A stretch of 64,000 nucleotides of DNA from Natronocella acetinitrilica (GTDB lineage: Bacteria > Pseudomonadota > Gammaproteobacteria > Nitrococcales > Aquisalimonadaceae), in contig NZ_JALJXV010000007.1 of NCBI RefSeq assembly GCF_024170285.1, forward strand, positions 1-64,000, read 5' to 3'. Each line of letters starts with the position of its first letter. Positions within the stretch are counted from its first letter, which is position 1. The notes beneath the pieces were generated by a model. The model was not told the origin of the DNA, did not search any database, and saw only the letters and a list, made by a program, of their open reading frames with translations. Position numbers and translations under genes: made by a program. Positions 35,188 to 43,238 of the stretch are shown here, piece by piece.

Positions 35188-35242
35188 TTGATCTCGCGGT
35201 CGACAAGATTAGAATACGACTTACCTATTAGAAATATATCAG
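35188..35242 (+). promoter_or_regulatory. Promoter and downstream operator half-match (Fe-ADH unit)
   Basis: -35 TTGATC (35188-35193), 16-bp spacer, -10 TAGAAT (35210-35215). GAAATATATCAG at 35231-35242 matches 10 of 12 positions of the variant CTAATATATCAG found at 36543, and lies where a repressor would block RNA polymerase just downstream of the start of transcription. Confidence 0.45.
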
Positions 35243-35252
35243 CGAGGGCGCC

Positions 35253-36491
35253 ATGCTTGACGGTCTGTTCTTGTCCATGCCACCGAGAATTCTGGGTGGC
35301 TGGGGTTGCCGGCGGGAATTGGCTCCCCTCCTCCGGCGTCTGGGTCACCGCCAGTCACTGATCGTAACCGATCGCTTCTTCAGCACCGAGACACCCCTGG
35401 TGGAGGAATTGCAGTCACAGCTGCGGGAGAACGGTATCGAAAGCCTGACTTTCGACGGTGGAATCCCCGACCCGACTGTGGATGCATGCATGCAAGCCCA
35501 GGCTTTCGTGGAGTCCAGGGGCTGGACCCATCGGATTGATCACGTCATCGCGCTGGGGGGTGGCAGCAACATTGACCTGGCGAAGGTTCTGTCACTCACG
35601 CTGAAGTTCGGGGGCAAGCCCCAGGACTATGTGGGCGAGGATCGAATGCCGGGAATGCCGCTCCCGCTTGTGGCGCTTCCCACCACTGCAGGCACCGGCT
35701 CCGAGATCACGGGTGGCGCCATTCTGGTGGACCAGGCCAGCGCAACGAAGGTTGCCGTCATGGGCAACGACCTTCGTCCACGGATCGCCGTCATTGACCC
35801 GGAACTGACCATCAGCTGTCCGCCAAAGGTGACGGCTGACGCTGGCCTCGATGCATTGACACATGCCATTGAGTCCTACATGACTCTCGACGGCGTTGAG
35901 TTCGACCGCGGTGGTGATCCGGATCCGGTTTATACAGGCCGTAACGCCCTCACTCGGCTGTTCGCTGCAGATGCGATCTCGCTGTGTTTTCGTCATCTGC
36001 CGTCGGCATACGCCAGCGGCGATGACCGAACCGCCCGCGAAGGGATGGCCGCCGGCAGCCTCTACGCCGCCTTGTCGTACGGCAGTGCCGGTCTCAATGC
36101 AGTCCACGCGCTGGCCTATGCCCTGGCTGGCCTGACGCACCATACCCATGGAAGTACCAACGCGGTATACCTGCCCTACGTCATGGACGCCCTGATGGAG
36201 GCTCGACGTGGGGACCTCGCGGTTATCGGCAAACTGGCCGGCGCAACGGGAGAAAATGAGTCGGCACTTGCACGCGAGGCGGTGATCCGTACCCGCGACC
36301 TTGTTGCGCGCGTGGGAATACCAACCACCCTTCAGGGCTTCGGCGTGAAGGAGTCGGATCTACCCGCTCTGACTCGAAACGGCCTCGGCGTATCCCGCCT
36401 GACCAAGGCATTCCCCATCCAGCCTCCGGATGAGGTGTACCAGCGGATCGTCGTCAACGCCTATCATGGAATCCTGGAGGCGGAGAGCTGA
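35253..36491 (+). CDS. Iron-containing alcohol dehydrogenase
   Basis: A 412-residue group III (Fe-type) dehydrogenase. NAD-binding segment HVIALGGGSNIDLAKVL; PLVALPTTAGTGSEIT; metal ligands in DALTHAIESY (Asp, His) and in NAVHALAYALAGLTHHTHGSTNAV, which is split by the ligand histidines. An insertion around TLDGVEFDRGGDPDPVYTGR between the metal-binding segments is longer than usual. It oxidises or reduces a small alcohol/aldehyde, possibly an acid-alcohol imported by the TRAP system. GAGGG precedes ATG 35253. It has its own promoter with an operator half-match. Confidence 0.9.
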   Translation: MLDGLFLSMPPRILGGWGCRRELAPLLRRLGHRQSLIVTDRFFSTETPLVEELQSQLRENGIESLTFDGGIPDPTVDACMQAQAFVESRGWTHRIDHVIALGGGSNIDLAKVLSLTLKFGGKPQDYVGEDRMPGMPLPLVALPTTAGTGSEITGGAILVDQASATKVAVMGNDLRPRIAVIDPELTISCPPKVTADAGLDALTHAIESYMTLDGVEFDRGGDPDPVYTGRNALTRLFAADAISLCFRHLPSAYASGDDRTAREGMAAGSLYAALSYGSAGLNAVHALAYALAGLTHHTHGSTNAVYLPYVMDALMEARRGDLAVIGKLAGATGENESALAREAVIRTRDLVARVGIPTTLQGFGVKESDLPALTRNGLGVSRLTKAFPIQPPDEVYQRIVVNAYHGILEAES

Positions 36492-36520
36492 TGGATGGGT
36501 CTGACAAGCGTGCCCGCTGC

Positions 36521-36554
36521 TTGCGATTCACTTCGTTCCAATCTAATATATCAG
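36521..36554 (+). promoter_or_regulatory. Promoter with CTAATATATCAG operator (DUF6166-desaturase unit)
   Basis: -35 TTGCGA (36521-36526), 17-bp spacer, -10 TAATAT (36544-36549). The operator near-palindrome CTAATATATCAG (36543-36554) covers the -10. On the opposite strand it extends to CTGATATATTAGAT, closely matching the site before the phyH gene. Confidence 0.55.
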
Positions 36555-36582
36555 TCACATGTTTATTGATGTCGGAGACGGT

Positions 36583-36885
36583 ATGAAGGTCTACAGGGGC
36601 GAGCGCACCATTGACGGTCTCGCGGTTACCGTCGACGACCAACCGCTTGATCCACGATACGACCTGAAAGAGATTTCTCTGGATGGCTTCGAGTGGACAT
36701 ACGAAGGGCCTGCGCCGGAGCAACTCTCGCTGGCCCTGCTCGCGGACCACTTCGGGAACGACGAGAAGGCGCTGCAGCACTACCTTGCGTTCATGAGAGA
36801 GGCCGTCGCCAATTTCGAGAACGAGTGGGAAATGACTACCGAGGACATCGACGCGGTGTTAGCCGACATCAGTAACACCGCCTGA
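36583..36885 (+). CDS. DUF6166-like small protein
   Basis: A 100-residue soluble protein: YRGERTIDGLAVTVDDQPLD, then GFEWTYEGPAPEQLSLALLADHFG. This matches the small DUF6166 family of unknown function. I choose ATG 36583 with GGAG six bases upstream rather than ATG 36559. It precedes the desaturase-like gene by 35 bp in the same direction and shares its promoter and operator. No catalytic motif is seen; a small regulator or adaptor is possible. Confidence 0.7.
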   Translation: MKVYRGERTIDGLAVTVDDQPLDPRYDLKEISLDGFEWTYEGPAPEQLSLALLADHFGNDEKALQHYLAFMREAVANFENEWEMTTEDIDAVLADISNTA

Positions 36886-36920
36886 TTCGCTCCCGCCACA
36901 GGCAATGAGGAGACAGTTTC

Positions 36921-37721
36921 ATGGAACTCCAGAACACCCCAATGACGGAAAAACAGCGCAACTATCGCGCCGAGTACCGCTCCCGTATTGCGGGCTGGTA
37001 CAACGGCTGGCTGCATGTGGCGGTCATCTACGGTATTGGCCTCCCGGCGATGTTTATCTACATCCAGAACATGCAGAGCATCGCGTGGTGGGAGTGGCTG
37101 ACCATTCCGGTCGTGTTCCTGTTTTGCAATATCTTCGAGTGGGCCATCCACCGCCACGTGATGCACCGGCCTGTTCGTTTTCCAGGCCTTAGAGCAATCT
37201 ATCAACGGCATACGCTCATGCATCATCAGTTCTTCACGGACAACGAGATGCGATTCGCCGACCACAAGGACTGGCGGGTAACGTTTTTCCCGCCCTATGC
37301 CCTTGTGGTGTTCATCCTGTTGTCGATTCCCGCGGCCGCCGTGGTCGGATCGCTGATTTCCCCGAACGTGGGCTGGTTGTTGATTAGCACGACGACAGCG
37401 ATGTACTTGATTTACGAGTTCATGCACTTCTGCTGTCATGTCGAGGACAACGCTTTCGTGCGCAACTGTCCCTTTGTCAACACGATCCGCCGGCACCACA
37501 CCGCCCATCACAATCAGTCCATCATGATGGAGCGGAACATGAATCTGACGTTCCCGATCGCGGACTGGCTGTTCGGAACCTCTGATTTGAATCGCGGCCT
37601 TCTCGGCCACATCTTCAACGGGTTCGATACGAGGCACGTCCGCACGGACATGCGAAAGGCTTCGAGAACACCGAGGGGCCGGCGCTCCCAGCAGTCTGAC
37701 GGTGCAAGTGCGCCAGCTTGA
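36921..37721 (+). CDS. Fatty-acid hydroxylase / sterol desaturase superfamily membrane protein
   Basis: A 266-residue integral membrane protein with the eight-histidine diiron pattern: HRHVMH, HTLMHHQFF, HFCCH and RRHHTAHH. Family members hydroxylate or desaturate lipids, carotenoids or small hydrophobic substrates using O2. Its placement in a regulated catabolic unit with a DUF6166-like protein is unusual for lipid housekeeping. The C-terminal 20 residues are basic and low in complexity. The ATG at 36921 is used; ATG 36942 is an alternative. A strong convergent terminator hairpin follows. Confidence 0.85.
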   Translation: MELQNTPMTEKQRNYRAEYRSRIAGWYNGWLHVAVIYGIGLPAMFIYIQNMQSIAWWEWLTIPVVFLFCNIFEWAIHRHVMHRPVRFPGLRAIYQRHTLMHHQFFTDNEMRFADHKDWRVTFFPPYALVVFILLSIPAAAVVGSLISPNVGWLLISTTTAMYLIYEFMHFCCHVEDNAFVRNCPFVNTIRRHHTAHHNQSIMMERNMNLTFPIADWLFGTSDLNRGLLGHIFNGFDTRHVRTDMRKASRTPRGRRSQQSDGASAPA

Positions 37722-37748
37722 CAGGCATCCACCAGATGCAGTTTGAGT

Positions 37749-37777
37749 CAGGCCCGGCAGCGTCCCTGCCGGGCCTG
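37749..37777. terminator. Bidirectional terminator hairpin between convergent genes
   Basis: CAGGCCCGGCAG (37749-37760) and CTGCCGGGCCTG (37766-37777) form a perfect 12-bp stem with loop CGTCC between the stops of the desaturase-like gene and the lyase-family gene. There is no long T run on either side. Confidence 0.65.
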
Positions 37778-37790
37778 AACTTGTATACGA

Positions 37791-38612
37791 CTACTTCCGC
37801 AACAGATCACCGATATCCGCGTACGAGATAGCACGGTCGGCGAAGCCGAAGGATCCATGCTCCCGCACTTCCCTGGCCGCTTCCAGGAACGCACCCAGGG
37901 CAACCCTGGCGAAGCCGCTGCCGATACTCACGCGTCGAACACCTAGCTCTTCGAGTTCCGCCAATGTCAGGCTGACACCTTTCAGCCCCATCACCACGTT
38001 GACCGGACGGTCCACCTCCCGCAACAACGTGGCAATCTGCTCGCAAGTCTTGAGGGCGGGCGCATAGAGCACATCCGCTCCAGCCTCCTGGTAGGCTTGC
38101 AAGCGCCGAATGGTGTCGCCGAGGTCGCCGATACCGACCATGAAATTTTCCGCGCGTGCCGTGACCATGAACGAAAACGGCAACGCACGTGCCGCTTCCA
38201 CTGCTGCCCGAATACGCTCTGCGGCAAGCTCAACATCGTAGAGAGGGGCGTCGGGCTGGTTGGTCGCGTCCTCAATCGATCCGCCGACCAGGCCGGCCGA
38301 TGCGGCCATGCGAATGGTTTCCGCCACGGTTTCCGGCGCTGCTCCATAACCATTCTCCAGATCCCCAGTAACCGGTAGTTCCGTCGCGGCCGCGAGCTCG
38401 GCTAGGTGTCCCATCATCTGTTCACGATCAACGGCATAGTCCGGCCGTCCTAGCGTATAGGCGAAACCAGCGCTGGTACTCGCCAGGGCTTCAAACCCCA
38501 TTCCCGCGAGCAGTCGCGCCGTCCCCACATCCCACGGATTCGGAACCACCAACACTGACGGGCCCTCATGCAGGGCGCGAAAGCGATCTGCCTTTTCTGA
38601 TTGTGAGTTCAT
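37791..38612 (-). CDS. Isocitrate lyase / PEP mutase family protein
   Basis: A 273-residue TIM barrel. It has VVPNPWDVGTARLLAGMGFEALASTSAG split across the first strands, PVTGDLENGYGAAPETV (Mg-binding acidic residues), GSIEDATN and ARAENFMVG. The KKCGH signature of true isocitrate lyase is absent. The family cleaves or forms C-C or P-C bonds in 2-hydroxy/oxo acids (methylisocitrate lyase, oxaloacetate decarboxylase, phosphonopyruvate enzymes). It fits a late step of acid breakdown in the island. It is divergent from the small membrane gene at 38724, and a variant of the operator lies between them. Confidence 0.85.
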   Translation of the reverse strand: MNSQSEKADRFRALHEGPSVLVVPNPWDVGTARLLAGMGFEALASTSAGFAYTLGRPDYAVDREQMMGHLAELAAATELPVTGDLENGYGAAPETVAETIRMAASAGLVGGSIEDATNQPDAPLYDVELAAERIRAAVEAARALPFSFMVTARAENFMVGIGDLGDTIRRLQAYQEAGADVLYAPALKTCEQIATLLREVDRPVNVVMGLKGVSLTLAELEELGVRRVSIGSGFARVALGAFLEAAREVREHGSFGFADRAISYADIGDLLRK

Positions 38613-38681
38613 GTCTACTCCTCGCCTGGCCCAATAACAGCCGCAGAGTGCGAATTGTGCCCCGAAGATGGGTGATGTATT

Positions 38682-38705
38682 GTTAACATATCACACAAGA
38701 TGTGA
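38682..38705. promoter_or_regulatory. Operator variant and dyad in a divergent promoter
   Basis: TTAACATATCAC begins at 38683 and matches the island's operator at about 10 of 12 positions. It overlaps an inverted repeat TCACA (38691-38695) / TGTGA (38701-38705). The region separates the lyase-family gene from the small membrane gene at 38724. Confidence 0.4.
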
Positions 38706-38723
38706 ATCTGGAGCCAGTGCCCA

Positions 38724-39083
38724 ATGCCGTTTGACGCCGTTGCTCTCTACACGCTGTCGATGTTCGTGGCTGTACTCGGGATAGTCGGCCTGAGCGGATA
38801 CTTTCCCGCTGAAGCCAGGCCGGCGGCACTCCGACAGCCTGGGGGACAAGCCCTGGTTTATCTGCTGTTGCTCGTTGTGCTCACCCTTCTGGTCGGCGCG
38901 GCATGGCTCGCCGTCACCGCCCTACCCTGGACGATAGCAATGATCGCGGCCGGCCTGTCGGTGCTGTTCGCGCCGCTCGCCTTTCAGGCGTTGCCCCGCA
39001 AATTTTCTGACAGCCGAGCAGGCGTCGCCGTTACCGTCAGCGGCGCGATGATTCTCGTGACCCTGCATTTCAATATCAACTGA
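38724..39083 (+). CDS. Small four-helix membrane protein, unknown
   Basis: A 119-residue protein composed almost entirely of hydrophobic segments (LYTLSMFVAVLGIVGLSGYF; ALVYLLLLVVLTLLVGAAWL; TIAMIAAGLSVLFAPLAF; a last one ending TLHFNIN). I do not recognise a family. GGAG precedes its ATG. It is followed 21 bp later by another small membrane protein, and the pair is transcribed away from the lyase-family gene. A transport accessory or membrane redox role is possible but unsupported. Confidence 0.6.
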   Translation: MPFDAVALYTLSMFVAVLGIVGLSGYFPAEARPAALRQPGGQALVYLLLLVVLTLLVGAAWLAVTALPWTIAMIAAGLSVLFAPLAFQALPRKFSDSRAGVAVTVSGAMILVTLHFNIN

Positions 39084-39104
39084 TACAAGTAGACGGAGCC
39101 AATC

Positions 39105-39290
39105 ATGCCAAACCACATCAAAGCCATTCTGTCGCTCGCCGTCGCAGTGACCGCCGTGATCATCTACTTCTTCCAGGCGTCGGCTGGACAGGAACTGACC
39201 AAGTGGCTGGTGCTTCTGCTCGGCATGTTCATGATCGTCGCACTGTGGCTCTTCCCGGAGACCAAGAAGAAGGGAAAAGGATCCAGCTAG
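39105..39290 (+). CDS. Small two-helix membrane protein, unknown
   Basis: A 61-residue protein with two hydrophobic helices (AILSLAVAVTAVIIYFFQ and LTKWLVLLLGMFMIVALWLF) and a basic tail KKKGKGSS, suggesting an N-out/C-in or hairpin topology with the tail in the cytoplasm. GGAG lies upstream of the ATG. It is the second gene of a two-gene unit with the 38724 gene. Family unknown. Confidence 0.55.
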   Translation: MPNHIKAILSLAVAVTAVIIYFFQASAGQELTKWLVLLLGMFMIVALWLFPETKKKGKGSS

Positions 39291-39391
39291 CAGATGCGTC
39301 TCACGTAGTGCCCAAGGGATGTCAGAAGTCGTTCCCCCGATAGCCCTCACAGATAATTCTGGCCGTTCGATTGTGTGAAGAACACCACGAT

Positions 39392-39404
39392 CTGATATAT
39401 CTAG
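39392..39404 (+). promoter_or_regulatory. CTGATATATCTAG operator upstream of a GntR gene
   Basis: A 13-base variant of the island's operator, one base longer in the second half-site, lies 25 bp before the start of the GntR gene at 39430. Position suggests autoregulation. Confidence 0.45.
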
Positions 39405-39429
39405 GGCATGCGATAGAGGGAGGCCTGCT

Positions 39430-40137
39430 TTGAACGACCCAACTGCGATCAATTCGGTAACCGCAATAGATGCTCCCGGAGCGGGAGAAACCCTGACCAA
39501 CCGGGCCTATGCAATCCTTGAGGAAATGATCGTCACACTGCAATTGCAGCCCGGTGAGGTACTTTCAGAAGCCGGCCTGACCAAAACGCTCGACATTGGT
39601 CGTACGCCGATCCGCGAGGCCTTGCAGCGGCTGTCGCTGGAAGGCCTCGTTGTCATTCTGCCCCGACGCGGCGTGCTGGTCTCGGAAATCAACGTCCGGA
39701 GTCAGTTGGAGTTGCTTCGGGTCAGGCGTGAAGTTGAGCGCCTGATGGCGCGACTCGCCGCCACCCGGGCAACTGCGGCCGAGCGGAGCCAGTTCAAGCA
39801 ACTGGCAGAGGGAATGGAGGCTTGCGCAGACCGTAACGATGATATCGAGTTCATGCGCCTGGACAAGGAATTCAATCGACTTGTTGCGCGATCCTGCCGA
39901 AACGAATATGCACGCAAGACCATGGGCTTGATGCAGGGACTTGCCCGCCGATTCTGGTACCAGCACTACCAGGAAGCGCTGGACCTACCGAGATGCGCCC
40001 GATTGCACGCGACTATCGCGCGCAAGATCAGCCACGGCCGCTCTGAGGCGGCTGCTGCCGCCTCGGACGAATTGGTCGACTACATTGAGGACTTCACGCG
40101 CAGCACGCTGGAGGGCGATCTTGCCGCCCGCTCCTGA
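39430..40137 (+). CDS. GntR-family regulator (FCD subfamily), candidate master of the island
   Basis: A 235-residue regulator. The winged helix includes SEAGLTKTLDIGRTPIREAL, then QRLSLEGLVVILPRRGVLVS; the FCD domain includes DKEFNRLVARSCRNEYARK and a C-terminal histidine region. It is a paralogue of the 29004 regulator. Start is TTG at 39430 with GGGAGG six bases upstream; no in-frame ATG gives a full N-terminus. An operator copy in its own leader makes it the best candidate repressor for the CTGAYATRYTAG sites. FCD regulators usually bind carboxylates. Confidence 0.87.
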   Translation: MNDPTAINSVTAIDAPGAGETLTNRAYAILEEMIVTLQLQPGEVLSEAGLTKTLDIGRTPIREALQRLSLEGLVVILPRRGVLVSEINVRSQLELLRVRREVERLMARLAATRATAAERSQFKQLAEGMEACADRNDDIEFMRLDKEFNRLVARSCRNEYARKTMGLMQGLARRFWYQHYQEALDLPRCARLHATIARKISHGRSEAAAAASDELVDYIEDFTRSTLEGDLAARS

Positions 40138-40276
40138 AACTGCCCGTCTCCGCAATCTCAACCCGACTCGCCCGTGTAGCGTGATCACCCCGTTTTCGAC
40201 GAGTATGCTCTGCATCGCCCGCTCGCGTGTTACCTTTTGAGGCTGATGGCCGGCCATCCTGGCCTAAGGGGCAAGT

Positions 40277-40966
40277 ATGCGCATTCAGCGAAAATCGCTG
40301 CATATGGAAGCGGCTGACCGCATCCGAGAACTTATCGTGAAAGGCGAACTGCCACCAGGCGGCAGAATTGCCGAGCGGCAGATGAGCGAGCGATTTGGTA
40401 TCTCGCGGACACCTCTTAGGGAGGCGTTAAAGGTCTTGGCAGTTGAGGGTCTTGTCGAGATTACGCAGAATCGCGGCGCCCGGGTGGCCCAACTTTCCCA
40501 GGAAGATCTTGAGAATACCTTTCAGGTCATGGCGGCCCTTGAGGCGCTGTCCGGGGAACTCGCTTGCAGGCATATCACGGATGCTGAACTGGCCAGGATT
40601 CGAACCCTGCACTGTCGTATGGTCGAACGTTATAAAGAACAGAAGCTTACGGAATACTCACGCTTGGGCCGCCAGATACACGAATCCATCATGGCGGCAG
40701 CGAACAATCCCGTACTTGTCCAGATGTACGGCGGCCTGGCTGGCCGAGTGCAACGATCCCGGTATGTGGCCTCTATGCGGAAGGATGACTGGAAGACCGC
40801 AATCGAGGATCATGAGGCCATCATGGAAGCCCTGGAAGCCAGGGACGGGGAGCGTCTAGGCCAGATTCTTAAGGAGCACCTGCAACATAAGCTGGACACC
40901 GTGCTCCACTCCCCTATTGCCGTAAGACAGGTAGCGGCCAGGGCCGGCCAGGCTGGGCGGGCCTGA
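40277..40966 (+). CDS. GntR-family regulator (FCD subfamily), third paralogue
   Basis: A 229-residue regulator with RIAERQMSERFGISRTPLRE and ALKVLAVEGLVEITQNRG in the winged helix, and an FCD domain (MAALEALSGELACRH, then YSRLGRQIHESIMAAANNP). It is more distant from the 29004 and 39430 proteins, with a different recognition region. It is convergent with the duplicated unknown gene and TRAP system 2, which it probably controls. The 139 bp upstream hold no other gene. Confidence 0.88.
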   Translation: MRIQRKSLHMEAADRIRELIVKGELPPGGRIAERQMSERFGISRTPLREALKVLAVEGLVEITQNRGARVAQLSQEDLENTFQVMAALEALSGELACRHITDAELARIRTLHCRMVERYKEQKLTEYSRLGRQIHESIMAAANNPVLVQMYGGLAGRVQRSRYVASMRKDDWKTAIEDHEAIMEALEARDGERLGQILKEHLQHKLDTVLHSPIAVRQVAARAGQAGRA

Positions 40967-40991
40967 ATCGCCTGACGGTCGAAAGTGCTGC

Positions 40992-41828
40992 CTAAGCACC
41001 CCGCAGGAACAAGTCAGCAACGTCGCGAGTCCGCATTCCCGGGCGCGCCCCGAGCGCTGCTGCAGCTTCATTGACGGTACTGATGATACCGTACTGATAC
41101 ATGCCGTATCCGTCACCAATCGATGCGGAATGAACGGCAACCCCTGCCGCTGGTATACCAGTGTCGTTGAGTAACTTCAGACCACGCGTACCGGCTCCAT
41201 CGCGCCCCCCTCCTCCGTCGTTGGTGATGACGCCTCGCGGTGATACGGGAGCCGCATACCCGCAAGTCGTAACCCCACCGTGCGAACCGATGATCACGAC
41301 CTTATCCCGGTCCTCGGGAACAACGAACTTGATACTGTCGACGGTCACGATCTGTCCATCGTCTGCATCGTAGACGGTATGGCGAGAGTCCCTGCCTGGA
41401 GCCGCTTCGCGTACTGCGTCACTCCAGTTCAGCATGGCTCTCGCAGCTTCCTGCACACTCATGCCAGGCTCGCAGCCGCAGGCGCGGGCCCAGTGATTCA
41501 CATGGCTGATGACGCCAGTCTCCCAGTGACTCTGCCCGTTCGCGATTTCACAAGAGTTGGCCGCGGCGGCAGCAGCGGGTATGTAGAGTCCATCAAGATA
41601 GTAAAGGCCATTGATGCCTCCACCATTCAAACCCACCCCGGCATCGTTGCAGATAATCGCCTTGGGCTTCAGCGGAGCGGCGAAGCTCACCGTAACCACC
41701 CCCATCCACGATCCACCGATCAGCACGTCATCCGGTCCGTATTTCTCGTTGGCGTGGGTGATGGAGTCCATGTATACGATGCGACCCCGGTCATCGTCAT
41801 GAACGATCACATGTCGTTCCTGTACCAT
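40992..41828 (-). CDS. Unknown protein with internal tandem duplication, last gene of TRAP unit 2
   Basis: A 278-residue soluble protein built from two homologous halves, about 16-133 and 158-275. Compare VLIGGSWMGVVTVSFAAP with VVIIGSHGGVTTCGYAAP; AIICNDAGVGLNGGGINGL with GVITNDGGGGRDGAGTRGL; IPAAAAAANSCEIANGQS with IPAAGVAVHSASIGDGYG. I do not recognise the family. Conserved Asn-Asp, Gly-rich loops and Ser/His residues suggest an active or ligand site in each half. It lies downstream of dctM on the minus strand (79-bp gap), so it may be the first enzyme acting on the imported substrate. ATG 41828 has GAGG eight bases upstream. Confidence 0.7.
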   Translation of the reverse strand: MVQERHVIVHDDDRGRIVYMDSITHANEKYGPDDVLIGGSWMGVVTVSFAAPLKPKAIICNDAGVGLNGGGINGLYYLDGLYIPAAAAAANSCEIANGQSHWETGVISHVNHWARACGCEPGMSVQEAARAMLNWSDAVREAAPGRDSRHTVYDADDGQIVTVDSIKFVVPEDRDKVVIIGSHGGVTTCGYAAPVSPRGVITNDGGGGRDGAGTRGLKLLNDTGIPAAGVAVHSASIGDGYGMYQYGIISTVNEAAAALGARPGMRTRDVADLFLRGA

Positions 41829-41907
41829 GATTTTTCCTCTTCGCAGCAGTTTGTGAATTACTTGTGCCCGACGGTGCCGGGCCTGTTTGGTCTCGATCAG
41901 CGACTCG

Positions 41908-43191
41908 CTATCGGTAGAAGGCCTCGACCAGTCCCATTGAGACGAACGGCACATAGGTCACGAGGGCCAGGAGCACCAACAGCAGAATCAGGAATGGGAT
42001 ATTTGCCCAAGTCACATCCCAGATGTCTTCTCGGGCAATGGAACAGGTTGTCATCAGGACACTGGCAACCGGCGGAGTCTGTTGTCCGATGGCAAGGTTC
42101 AGTGTAACGAGGACACCGAAATGCACGGGATCGATGCCAACCAGCGTAACCAGCGGCATCACGATCGGGACGACCAGAATGATGGCTGACGCGGAATGCA
42201 GGATCATTCCGATCATCAGGAACAGCACATTGAGCATTGCCAGTATCACGTAGGGGTTGCTGGTGAAACCGAGGATCTGGGCTGCGAGTCGTTGCGGTAC
42301 GCCGTCCATAGTGAGGTACATGCCCACCACCGCAGAGGCCGCCACCAGGAGCATCACCACGGCGGTCTGCACGCCGCTATCCACCAGACTTTTCAACAAG
42401 CCCTGCCAGGTCAGATCACGATAGATGACCAGGCCGATGAAAAGCGCCGCCGCAACCGCGATGCCCGCGCCCTCGGTGGCAGTCACAATACCCCCGAGGA
42501 TCCCACCCAAGATGATGACAGGCAGAGTGAGTGCCCAAGCTGCGGCCTTGAAGGTGGTCCAAACCCGTTTCAACTGGAAGATATCTTCCGCAGGCAACCC
42601 AAGCTTCCGGGCATAGAAATAAGAGATCAGCATCATTCCGAAGCCACCCAGGAAACCCGGAATCACGCCAGCCACGAACAACTGAACGACGGATGTCTGC
42701 GCAATAACCGCATAAAGAATCATGGGGATGGACGGCGGAATGATGATCGCCAACGACGCCGAAGACGATGTCACCGCAGCCGCAAAACGTCCGGGATACC
42801 CCTTCTTTTTCATGGCCGGAATGAGGACGGAGCCCACGGCCGCGACATCCGCTACCGCCGACCCCGAGATTTCGGCGAAGAACATCGATACGCCGACGTT
42901 CACCATTGCGAGGCCGCCCCTGACGAAACCGATCAGGGCGTAGGCAAAGTCGATCAGCCTGCGCGAGATCCCGGTGTGGTTCATGATCGAGCCGGCCAGC
43001 ACGAACAACGGAATGGCAATCAGCGGAAACCGCGTCGCACCCTCGTACATCGACAGAGCCACGTTGATGAGAAATCGATCGCCAAAGCCGATCCAGATCG
43101 CCGCCGTACCCACTGCGCCCAGGGCTATTGCAATGGGGACACTAAGGAGTATCAAAGCGACGAGTGAGAGCAGCACCAGCAATATGACCAT
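41908..43191 (-). CDS. TRAP transporter large permease (DctM, system 2)
   Basis: A 427-residue DctM permease. Marks: IPLFVLAGSIMNHTGISRRL, MFFAEISGSAVADVAAVGSV, SSASLAIIIPPSIPMILYAV and LNLAIGQQTPPVASVLM. The GSAVADVAA and IIPPSIPM stretches place it with the classical DctM group, unlike system 1. It follows dctQ by 47 bp on the minus strand. Substrate is not inferable from the permease. Confidence 0.93.
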   Translation of the reverse strand: MVILLVLLSLVALILLSVPIAIALGAVGTAAIWIGFGDRFLINVALSMYEGATRFPLIAIPLFVLAGSIMNHTGISRRLIDFAYALIGFVRGGLAMVNVGVSMFFAEISGSAVADVAAVGSVLIPAMKKKGYPGRFAAAVTSSSASLAIIIPPSIPMILYAVIAQTSVVQLFVAGVIPGFLGGFGMMLISYFYARKLGLPAEDIFQLKRVWTTFKAAAWALTLPVIILGGILGGIVTATEGAGIAVAAALFIGLVIYRDLTWQGLLKSLVDSGVQTAVVMLLVAASAVVGMYLTMDGVPQRLAAQILGFTSNPYVILAMLNVLFLMIGMILHSASAIILVVPIVMPLVTLVGIDPVHFGVLVTLNLAIGQQTPPVASVLMTTCSIAREDIWDVTWANIPFLILLLVLLALVTYVPFVSMGLVEAFYR

Positions 43192-43238
43192 GTCACTCCT
43201 CCGGACGGGCGTTCCTGTCGTTTTGGGTTACGCGGGGG

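Noticed and set aside
42196-43167. 323-residue plus-strand frame inside the DctM gene of system 2
   Set aside because: It is the antisense of hydrophobic codons, giving a His/Asp/Arg-rich non-protein-like sequence.
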